NCBI GenBank assembly: GCA_017618625.1
Contig: JAFZTV010000053.1
Coordinates: 1 to 42,916, forward strand
DNA: 42,916 bases
Direction of reading: 5' to 3'
Source: Bacteroidales bacterium
GTDB taxonomy: Bacteria; Bacteroidota; Bacteroidia; Bacteroidales; P3
The notes beneath the pieces were generated by a model, which was not told where the DNA came from, ran no database searches, and saw only the letters and a program-made list of their open reading frames with translations. Every line of letters begins with the position of its first letter. Positions within the stretch are counted from its first letter, which is position 1. This document shows positions 36,264-42,916 of this stretch, piece by piece. A program made the translations under genes and the position numbers.

Positions 36264-36454
36264 TCCCAGATTCATCCCAGTTGTGTCGGAGGCGGCTCCT
36301 AGTTGCGTAGTAGATTTCTCTTAGTTGTCTCCTACTTTTGTCTTAGTATTTTCCTAGATTTCTCTTAGCATAGTCTTACTTTTGTAGCAGTTGTTATGCA
36401 CTTTTGGAGCAGGTAGAGAGCACCTAGAAAGCAGGCAGAGAGGACTTGTGGCCT
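36264..36454. repeat. 11-nt phased intergenic repeat element, copy B
   Basis: TCYTAS cores lie on the + strand at 36297, 36319, 36330, 36341, 36352, 36363 and 36374, spaced 11 or 22 nt. Weaker TCCCAG cores at 36264 and 36275 are in the same phase. The purine-rich continuation (GCAGGTAGAGAGCAC... GCAGGCAGAGAGGA) matches copy A. Against copy A the alignment is ungapped from about 36257, except for one deletion of exactly 22 nt (two units) between copies of AGATTTCTC. It lies in the 486-bp divergent spacer between mnmA and rimP. Confidence 0.85.
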
Positions 36455-36583
36455 AGTGATGTCTTGGGGTGGGCAGGTGGGGATGAGGGTGTGGGAGTGG
36501 GTGCGTAGAAACCCTATAACATTGACTGATTGGAAATTATGAGTAATATGGTTTGGTTTTTTGTAAAAATATGTAGATAAATG

Positions 36584-36614
36584 TTTGCTAATTGGGAAAA
36601 TATCAGTACTTTTG
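36584..36614 (+). promoter_or_regulatory. Bacteroidota-type promoter for rimP-nusA-infB
   Basis: TTTG at 36584-36587 and TACTTTTG at 36607-36614 are separated by 19 nt, an ideal match to the -33 TTTG / -7 TAnnTTTG consensus. Transcription would start near 36620, about 48 nt before the rimP ATG. Confidence 0.8.
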
Positions 36615-36629
36615 CAGCGAATTTCGAGA

Positions 36630-36645
36630 GGGGACATGGGTCCCC
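36630..36645 (+). promoter_or_regulatory. hairpin in the rimP operon leader
   Basis: GGGGAC (36630-36635) and GTCCCC (36640-36645) pair perfectly around ATGG in the predicted 5' leader, followed by TTAACTTTT. It could stabilise the mRNA or act in attenuation; no known riboswitch form is recognised. Confidence 0.5.
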
Positions 36646-36667
36646 TTAACTTTTGTATATAAGCGGT

Positions 36668-37108
36668 ATGATAGACAAACTGAAAGTGATGGAACTGGTG
36701 AAGGAAACCCTCGAGGGTGGCCCGCTGTTCCTGGTAGGGATGAAGATAACGCCTGACAACCGGATATTCATAGACATAGACGGCGACGAGGGTGTGACGA
36801 TAGACGACTGCATAGAGTTGAGCCGCAAGGTGGAGAACAGTCTGGACAGGGATGTGGAGGACTTTGAGCTGAACGTGTCGTCGGCAGGAGCGGATTCGCC
36901 GCTGAAGATGCCGAGACAGTACAGGCGGCATGTGGGCAGAGAACTGACGGTGACGACAAAGGACGGCGAGAAGAACGAGGGAGTGCTGGCAGAGGCCAAC
37001 GACGAGGGAATAACGCTGAAGACAAGAGGCACGAAGAAACAGGCAGGGGAAGAACTGCACTACAAATACAGTGAAATCGACGTAGCCAAAGTGGTTATAA
37101 AATTCTGA
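36668..37108 (+). CDS. rimP: ribosome maturation factor RimP
   Basis: RimP assists 30S subunit maturation. The 146-residue protein has the N-terminal alpha/beta domain with IFIDIDGDEGVTIDDCIELS (family motif D..GVt.ddC...S) and VSSAGADSPL. The C-terminal SH3-like domain has the GRELTVTT segment. It is the first gene of the standard rimP-nusA-infB operon. A TTG at 36653 is in frame, but ATG at 36668 (MIDKLKVMELV) gives the family start and keeps the leader hairpin outside the coding region. Confidence 0.93.
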   Translation: MIDKLKVMELVKETLEGGPLFLVGMKITPDNRIFIDIDGDEGVTIDDCIELSRKVENSLDRDVEDFELNVSSAGADSPLKMPRQYRRHVGRELTVTTKDGEKNEGVLAEANDEGITLKTRGTKKQAGEELHYKYSEIDVAKVVIKF

Positions 37109-37134
37109 ATATAAACAATTACAAGATAAACAAG

Positions 37135-38373
37135 ATGAAGACGCAAGATCTGATTGAATCGTTTTCCGAATTCAAAGAGTTTAAAAATATCGACAGGGAG
37201 CGACTGATGCGCATACTGGAAGAGGTTTTCAGAGCAGCCCTGGCAAAGCGTTTCGGGACGGACGACAACTTCAACATTATCGTGAACATCGACAAGGGAG
37301 AACTTGAAATATTCCGCAACCGCCTTATTGTCGAGGACGACGAACTGAAAGATCCGAAGAGAGAGATAGCGTACAGCGAGGCCGTGAAGATAGAAAGCGA
37401 CTTCGAGGTGGGCGAAGAGGTGTCGGAGCCGATATACATGAACGAGTTCGGAAGAAGAGAGATTCTGACCATCAGGCAGAACCTGGTGTCGAAAGTGCAA
37501 GACTACGAGAAGTCGCTGGTGTTCCAGAAGTATAAAGAGAGAGTGGGCGAGGTAATCGTGGGCGAAGTGTATCAGCCGTGGAACAAGGAAATCATAGTGC
37601 TGGACGAGGACAAGATAGAGCTGGTGCTGCCGAAGAGCGAACAGATACCGTCGGACCACTACCACAAAGGCGACACGGTGAGAGCCGTGGTGCTGAAGGT
37701 AGAGATGAGGAACAACGCACCCGTGATTGTTCTTTCGAGAACGTCGCCGATATTCCTTGAAAGACTGATGGAGGCCGAGGTGCCGGAGATTTACGACGGA
37801 CTGATAACGATAAAGAACATAGTGCGCGTGCCCGGAGAGAGAGCCAAGATTGCGGTGGAGAGCTATGATGACAGAATCGACCCAGTGGGAAGCTGCGTGG
37901 GAGTGAAGGGCAGCCGAATACACGGCATAGTGCGCGAGCTGCACAACGAAAGCATAGACGTGCTGAACTACACGCCCAGAATCGACATTATGATTCAGAG
38001 AGCACTCAGCCCCGCAAGAGTGTCGAACATAAAAATAGACGAGGAAAACAAGAAGGCGAAAGTGTTTATGGAACCCGACCAGGTGTCGCTTGCAATAGGC
38101 AAGGGCGGCCACAATATCAAACTGGCTGGAAAGCTGGTGGGCTACGAGATTGAGGTCTATAGAGATTCCGACGAGGACTACGACGATGTGGATCTGCAAG
38201 AGTTCAACGACGAAATCGACCAGTGGATTATCGACGTGCTGGTGGGTATAGGTTGCGACACAGCCAAGAGCGTGCTGAACATCTCGAAGGAAGACCTGCT
38301 GAAACGTACCGACCTGGAGGAGGAGACGATAGACCACGTGCTGGAGGTGCTGCGCGCCGAATTTGAGGAATAG
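37135..38373 (+). CDS. nusA: transcription termination/antitermination factor NusA
   Basis: NusA binds RNA polymerase and nascent RNA to control pausing, termination and antitermination. The 412 residues carry an N-terminal polymerase-binding domain (about 1-125), an S1 domain (GEVIVGEVYQPWNKEIIV start) and two KH domains (VLSRTSP... and IDIMIQRALSPARV, with VSLAIGKGGHNIKLA). A short helical C-terminal segment (about 360-412, IDVLVGIGCDTAKSVLNI) replaces the tandem AR repeats of E. coli NusA. It starts 26 bp after rimP and ends 60 bp before infB. Confidence 0.96.
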   Translation: MKTQDLIESFSEFKEFKNIDRERLMRILEEVFRAALAKRFGTDDNFNIIVNIDKGELEIFRNRLIVEDDELKDPKREIAYSEAVKIESDFEVGEEVSEPIYMNEFGRREILTIRQNLVSKVQDYEKSLVFQKYKERVGEVIVGEVYQPWNKEIIVLDEDKIELVLPKSEQIPSDHYHKGDTVRAVVLKVEMRNNAPVIVLSRTSPIFLERLMEAEVPEIYDGLITIKNIVRVPGERAKIAVESYDDRIDPVGSCVGVKGSRIHGIVRELHNESIDVLNYTPRIDIMIQRALSPARVSNIKIDEENKKAKVFMEPDQVSLAIGKGGHNIKLAGKLVGYEIEVYRDSDEDYDDVDLQEFNDEIDQWIIDVLVGIGCDTAKSVLNISKEDLLKRTDLEEETIDHVLEVLRAEFEE

Positions 38374-38433
38374 CAACAAGCAAATCGCGGCACAACGGTC
38401 AATAACTAGAAAACAACAAATCAATTCTCTTTG

Positions 38434-41373
38434 ATGGCAGAAGAACCTAAAAATATAAGACTAAGCAAAGCGGCAAAAGAGCTGAACGTGAGCATACAGA
38501 CTCTCGTTGAGTTTCTGGACACCAAAGGCCAGAAGGTTGACCTGAACCCGAATGTGCGCCTCACGCCCGAACAATACGAGCTTGTGGCGGCAAAGTTCCA
38601 GACAGAACGCGAAGTGCGCGAACAGGCAGACAAGATTGAGATGCCCGTGAACGGCGAGACTGTGTCGATAGCAGCCGACGAGCCGAACAAAGCACAAGCA
38701 AAGGATGCTGCGGAAGAGGTGGTGATTATCAAGAACGCCTTCGACGGCAAAGAAGAGGCAGCCACACCTCAGGCGGAGAAACCTGCGAAACGCACCAAGA
38801 AAGCAGAAGCAGAGAAGGCCGAACCAGAAAAAGCCGAGGAAAAAACCAAAGAAAAACCAAAGGCAAAAGCAGCCAAAGAAGAGAAAGTAGAGGAACCTGC
38901 GGAAGAAGTAACAACCGAACCCGCAGAAGACACCGAAACCAAGGAAACCAAGAAAGAGGAAGAGAACGCAATAGGTCTCAAGATTCTCGACAAGATAGAC
39001 CTATCGACCATACCTTCAACCACGGCTCCGAAGAAAAGCAAGAAAAACAAATCGTCGAAAGAGCCAAAGGAGGCAAAGGGAGAACCCGCAAAAGAAAACG
39101 GCAAAGGCCAAAAGAAACAAGCCGAGCCCAAGCCGAAAGCCAAGGAAGAACCGGTCAAAGAGACTCAGCAACCAACTCCAGCTCCCGAGAAAGAGGAGAA
39201 AAAGGTGGAATTCATCCCCACCGAGTACCAGAAACTCGAGGGACCGAAAGTGCTGGACAAAATCGACCTGTCACAGATTGAGAAATCACGTCCCGAAGGC
39301 GAGAAAAAACGTCGCAAACGTATTCGCAAGGACGGCGTGAAAGTCGATAGCAACGGCGTGGCCGCATCGATAGCCGCATCGGAGGCCAAGAAAGGGCAGC
39401 AGGGCAAGGATAAGAAGAGTGAGAAGCAGGGCAAGAAGAAAGGCACCGAAAAGAAGAAAGTCGAAATCGACGAAACAGAGATAGAAAAGCAGATACGCGA
39501 CACACTCGCACGCCTGGGAAGCAAGGGCAAGTCGCAGACCTCCAAGCACAACCGCGAGAAGCGCCAGAAGGTGCATCAGCGTATGGAGGAGGAGATGCTG
39601 AACGAAATGGAGGGCCAGAAGACTCTGCAGGTGACCGAATTTGTCACCGCCAACGAGCTCGCCACCATGATGAACATGCCCGTGACAAAAATCATTGCCA
39701 CATGCATGTCGGTGGGCATTTTCGTCAACATCAACCAGCGCCTCGACGCTGAGACGATAAAACTTATCGCCGACGAGTTCGGATTTGAAGTGAATTTCGC
39801 TGACGAGGATGTGGTGAACACCATACATCAAATCGAGGAAGAAGACCGCCCCGAAGACCTTGTTCCGCGCAACCCGATTATCACCGTCATGGGACACGTT
39901 GACCACGGTAAGACATCGCTGCTTGACTATATCCGCAAGACCAACGTCATCGCAGGCGAGGCTGGCGGCATCACCCAGCACATCGGTGCATACGAGGTGC
40001 AGACGGCGGACGGACGCAAAATAACCTTCCTCGACACGCCCGGTCACGAGGCTTTCACCGCTATGCGTGCACGCGGCGCCAAGATGACGGACATCGCCAT
40101 CATCGTCATCGCCGCCGACGACAAGATAATGCCGCAGACCATCGAGGCCATCAACCACGCCCAATCGGCAGGCGTGCCCATCGTGTTTGCCATTAACAAA
40201 ATAGATAAACCCGGTGCCGACCCCGACCGTATCAAGACCGAACTGGCCAACATGAATCTCTTGGTCGAGGAATGGGGCGGTAAATACCAAAGCCAGGACA
40301 TCAGCGCCAAGAAGGGCATCGGTGTCGAGGAACTGCTTGAGAAAGTCATCCTCCAAGCCGACATCATGGAGCTGAAAGGCAATCCCAACAAACGCGCCAA
40401 GGGCGTGGTCATAGAGAGTTCGCTTGACAAAGGTCGCGGTTATGTGGCCAAACTGTTGGTGCAGGAGGGAACTATCCGCAAAGGCGACCCCATCGTGGCT
40501 GGAGCCGTAGCCGGACGTGTTCGTGCCATGTACAACGAGCGCAACCAGGAAGTCACATCTGCCGGTCCCTCGCAACCCGTGTTGCTGCTAGGTCTGACAG
40601 GTGCTTGCCAAGCCGGCGACTCGTTCAACGTGACCGAAAACGAAAAGGAGGCCAAGGACATAGCCAATCGCCGCACCCAACTCAGCAGGGAACTCGGACT
40701 GCGCACGCAGAAACACCTTACCCTCGAAGAAATTGGACGCCGCCTTGCCCTCGGCAACTTCAAGGAACTCAATATCATTGTCAAGGGCGACGTGGACGGT
40801 TCTGTTGAGGCTCTCAGCGACTCGCTGCTCAAACTCAGCACCGACGAAGTTCAGGTAAACGTCATCCACAAGGCTGTGGGACAGATTTCGGAGACCGACG
40901 TAATGCTGGCCATGACCGCCGATGCAATCATCATCGGATTCCAGGTGCGTCCCTCTGTCGGCGCACGCAAGATGGCCGAAACCGAACATATCGACATACG
41001 TCTCTATAGCATCATTTACGACGCCATCAACGAGCTCAAAGACGCTATCGAGGGTATGCTCGCACCCGAAACCCAGGAGAAGATTGTGGCCAATCTCGAG
41101 ATACGCGAAACCTTCAAAATATCGAAGGTCGGCACCATCGCCGGATGTATGTGTCTGGACGGCAAAATCAACCGCAATACCAGCGTACGCATCATACGCG
41201 ACGGTATCGTGGTCTATACCGGAAAACTGGCCTCCCTCAAACGCTTCAAAGACGATGTCAAGGAGGTGGTAAGCGGTCAGGACTGCGGCCTAGGCATAGA
41301 GAATTTCAACGACCTCAAAGTTGGCGACATCGTTGAAGGCTACGAGATAATAGAAATCAAACGAAAACTCTAA
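38434..41373 (+). CDS. infB: translation initiation factor IF-2
   Basis: IF-2 brings initiator tRNA to the 30S subunit and promotes subunit joining. The 979-residue protein has an N-terminal IF2_N motif ([20 protein letters not shown]). A low-complexity Lys/Glu/Ala/Pro linker of about 300 residues follows, then a second IF2_N domain ([20 protein letters not shown]) and the GTPase domain. G1 is GHVDHGKT at about 487, G3 DTPGHE at about 534 and G4 NKID at about 588, followed by domains II-IV. The linker holds a repeated [16 protein letters not shown] motif. ATG at 38434 is preferred over the in-frame TTG at 38431. Third positions shift from AUA/AGA-mixed to AUC/CGC-rich along the gene. Confidence 0.97.
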   Translation: MAEEPKNIRLSKAAKELNVSIQTLVEFLDTKGQKVDLNPNVRLTPEQYELVAAKFQTEREVREQADKIEMPVNGETVSIAADEPNKAQAKDAAEEVVIIKNAFDGKEEAATPQAEKPAKRTKKAEAEKAEPEKAEEKTKEKPKAKAAKEEKVEEPAEEVTTEPAEDTETKETKKEEENAIGLKILDKIDLSTIPSTTAPKKSKKNKSSKEPKEAKGEPAKENGKGQKKQAEPKPKAKEEPVKETQQPTPAPEKEEKKVEFIPTEYQKLEGPKVLDKIDLSQIEKSRPEGEKKRRKRIRKDGVKVDSNGVAASIAASEAKKGQQGKDKKSEKQGKKKGTEKKKVEIDETEIEKQIRDTLARLGSKGKSQTSKHNREKRQKVHQRMEEEMLNEMEGQKTLQVTEFVTANELATMMNMPVTKIIATCMSVGIFVNINQRLDAETIKLIADEFGFEVNFADEDVVNTIHQIEEEDRPEDLVPRNPIITVMGHVDHGKTSLLDYIRKTNVIAGEAGGITQHIGAYEVQTADGRKITFLDTPGHEAFTAMRARGAKMTDIAIIVIAADDKIMPQTIEAINHAQSAGVPIVFAINKIDKPGADPDRIKTELANMNLLVEEWGGKYQSQDISAKKGIGVEELLEKVILQADIMELKGNPNKRAKGVVIESSLDKGRGYVAKLLVQEGTIRKGDPIVAGAVAGRVRAMYNERNQEVTSAGPSQPVLLLGLTGACQAGDSFNVTENEKEAKDIANRRTQLSRELGLRTQKHLTLEEIGRRLALGNFKELNIIVKGDVDGSVEALSDSLLKLSTDEVQVNVIHKAVGQISETDVMLAMTADAIIIGFQVRPSVGARKMAETEHIDIRLYSIIYDAINELKDAIEGMLAPETQEKIVANLEIRETFKISKVGTIAGCMCLDGKINRNTSVRIIRDGIVVYTGKLASLKRFKDDVKEVVSGQDCGLGIENFNDLKVGDIVEGYEIIEIKRKL

Positions 41374-41406
41374 TCATATCAACACTTAAACAAATCAACA
41401 CCCCTA

Positions 41407-41481
41407 GCCTCCTTAGTTCAACGGATAGAACGGAAGTTTCCTAAACTTTAAATGAGGGTTCGATTCCCCCAGGAGGTACCA
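41407..41481 (+). tRNA. tRNA-Arg, anticodon CCU
   Basis: The acceptor stem GCCTCCT (41407-41413) pairs with AGGAGGT (41471-41477), with one G.U pair at the end. The D stem is GTTC/GAAC. The anticodon stem GAAGT/ACTTT encloses the loop TTCCTAA, with anticodon CCT at 41440-41442. The T loop is TTCGATT. The T stem GAGGG/CCCCC has one A.C mismatch. The discriminator A and CCA are encoded (41478-41481). It reads AGG codons, which are common in the AUA-rich genes of this window. It lies 33 bp after infB and 26 bp before the next ATG. Confidence 0.95.
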
Positions 41482-41507
41482 ACGAAAATAAATAAAACAT
41501 AAACACA

Positions 41508-42916
41508 ATGAAAATCTATCAGACTTCTGACCTTCGCAACATCGCCCTCGTGGGCGGTGCCAAATCGGGCAAGACCACTATGGCCGAGGCTATGGCCTTC
41601 TGTGGCGGCCTTATCAACCGTCGCGGAACCGTTGACGGCAAAAACACCATCAGCGACTATCGCGACATCGAGCTTGACCGCAAATACAGCGTCGAGACCA
41701 CCCTCATGTACACCGAGTTCGGCGGCAAGAAGGTGAACATCCTCGACGTTCCTGGTTTCGCCGACTATCAGGGCGAGCTCGCATCCGCTCTCAACGTGGT
41801 CGAGGCAGCCGTAGTGGTTGTCAACGCCCAGAGCGGCGTTGAGGTCGGCACCGAAGTGGCCAACCGCTACGCCAACAAGATTGGCACACCCATGATTTTC
41901 GTGGTCAACCACCTCGATGCAGAGAAAGCCAACTTCGACGACAGTGTCAACCAGCTGAAAGACTATTTCGGTGGTAAATGCACCGTGCTTCAGTTCCCCA
42001 CCAACGCAGGTCTCGGATTCAACCAGGTCGTTGACATCGTCAGCAACAAGATGTACACCTTCAAGGACGGCAAAGCCACCGAGGAAGAGGTTCCCGCCGC
42101 TTTCGCCGACAAAGCCGCCGAGATGCGCATGGCACTCGTCGAGGAAGCCGCCGCTGCCGACGACGCTCTGATGGAGAAATATTTCGAAAACGGTGACCTC
42201 ACTCCTGAGGAACTCACCAAAGCCCTCAAGCTCGCCATCGACAAACGCGACCTTTTCCCCATCCTCTGCTCTTCCGCAAAGGAAAATATGGGTGTCGCAC
42301 GTCTCCTCGAGTTCATCTGCCAGAACGTACCCTCACCCTGCGAGGTTGCCAATGTCAAGAAGGCCAAAGCCGGCAAAGAACTCAAATGCAACAGCGCCAA
42401 CCCCACCGTCGCCTTCGCCTTCAAGAGCGCCAAGGACAAGAACCTCGGTGAAATCACCTACCTCCGCATCTACGACGGCGAACTCGCCGAAGCACAGGAT
42501 GTGGTCAACGCCTGCAACCAGAGCAAGGAGCGCGTCAGCCAGGTACTCGTCTGCAGCGGCAAAGACCGTCAGCGTGTCGAGAAAGCTTGCGCCGGCGACA
42601 TTGTCTGCACCATCAAGCTCAAAGACGTTAAAATCAACCATACCCTCACCACCGCCAAGAACACCGACGACGCAGTCGAGGAAATCCAGTTCCCGACACC
42701 TATCTATACCGTCGCTGTGAAGGCCGCCAACAGCAACGACGACGAGAAAGTCGGTGCTGCTCTGAAAGACCTCGTCACCTACGACCGCAGCCTTTCGCTT
42801 GAGAACAGCCGCGAGCTGCGCCAGGTCATCCTCGGTTGCCAGGGTGAGCTCCACCTCAACACCGTGAAGTGGTACTTCGAGAACCAGTACAAACTGGCTG
42901 TCAACTTCACCGCCCC
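41508..42916 (+). CDS. EF-G paralogue (EF-G2-like) with degenerate GTPase motifs, 3' truncated
   Basis: The frame runs from ATG at 41508 off the right edge (469 complete codons seen; relatives are about 700). Its order matches EF-G: G domain, then domain II (TVAFAFKSAKDKNLGEITYLRIYDGEL) and the start of domain III (LRQVILGCQGELHL). The GTPase motifs are altered. G1 is GGAKSGKTT (16-24) without the GHVDxGKT His/Asp. G3 is DVPGFAD (80-86) with Phe84 where EF-G has the catalytic His. G4 is NHLD instead of NKxD. This matches the Bacteroides EF-G2 type, reported to act in translation without GTPase activity. Ile codons are almost all ATC, indicating strong expression. Confidence 0.88.
   Translation, partial: MKIYQTSDLRNIALVGGAKSGKTTMAEAMAFCGGLINRRGTVDGKNTISDYRDIELDRKYSVETTLMYTEFGGKKVNILDVPGFADYQGELASALNVVEAAVVVVNAQSGVEVGTEVANRYANKIGTPMIFVVNHLDAEKANFDDSVNQLKDYFGGKCTVLQFPTNAGLGFNQVVDIVSNKMYTFKDGKATEEEVPAAFADKAAEMRMALVEEAAAADDALMEKYFENGDLTPEELTKALKLAIDKRDLFPILCSSAKENMGVARLLEFICQNVPSPCEVANVKKAKAGKELKCNSANPTVAFAFKSAKDKNLGEITYLRIYDGELAEAQDVVNACNQSKERVSQVLVCSGKDRQRVEKACAGDIVCTIKLKDVKINHTLTTAKNTDDAVEEIQFPTPIYTVAVKAANSNDDEKVGAALKDLVTYDRSLSLENSRELRQVILGCQGELHLNTVKWYFENQYKLAVNFTA

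Noticed and set aside
37060..38424. A 454-codon open frame opposite nusA
   Set aside because: Antisense to a fully recognised NusA; the composition is low-complexity (His/Val/Tyr/Leu) and it is explained by nusA codon bias.
39286..40575. A 429-codon minus-strand frame opposite infB
   Set aside because: Overlaps the GTPase domain of IF-2, which is unmistakable on the plus strand.

Overview
The window looks like chromosome of an uncultured member of the Bacteroidota, most likely Bacteroidales. Four observations support this. Several promoters match TAnnTTTG with little Shine-Dalgarno signal. There are type IX secretion (T9SS) cargo proteins ending in a Por sorting domain (YPNP... to KLVVR or KIAVKK) and a PorE-like T9SS component. 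There is an S46 dipeptidyl-peptidase. There is a Bacteroidota-type EF-G paralogue. The presence of T9SS argues against Bacteroides itself, but I cannot name a genus.

Layout. 1-7620 (+): the 3' part of a very large unknown protein with an acidic tail, a MOP-family flippase, thyA, and a mannose-1-phosphate guanylyltransferase. 7703-9830: an AT-richer MntA/HepT-like (MNT/HEPN) pair whose second gene overlaps asnS by 4 nt. 9886-12997: two lipoproteins (one with DUF4419) and ribD. 12998-13525: a long spacer carrying an 11-nt phased repeat and a promoter. 13526-21606: a large T9SS cargo protein, ackA, a PorE-like protein, a sirtuin and a small T9SS cargo protein. 21701-26183: an ABC exporter pair and the S46 peptidase. 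26184-27200: a decayed accessory spacer with gene remnants, a large inverted repeat, an 11-nt tandem array and a promoter. 27201-30543: a Na/Pi cotransporter and a secreted protein with a sorting-domain-like module in an unusual place. 30551-34039 (-): yicC, apbE and a T9SS cargo protein. 34378-36181: aroE convergent with mnmA. 36182-42916: a second copy of the 11-nt phased repeat, then a promoter and rimP-nusA-infB-tRNA-Arg(CCU)-EF-G2-like, running off the right edge.

Most genes are housekeeping or envelope genes in expected forms. The most unusual signal is non-coding. Two intergenic elements about 23 kb apart are built on an exact 11-nt period (core TCYTAS), differ by exactly two units (22 nt), and each lies 100-150 bp upstream of a Bacteroidota-type promoter. 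A third, simpler 11-nt array with a similar core (TCCCAC) lies in the decayed spacer. No CRISPR array, complete insertion sequence, rRNA or phage module was seen.
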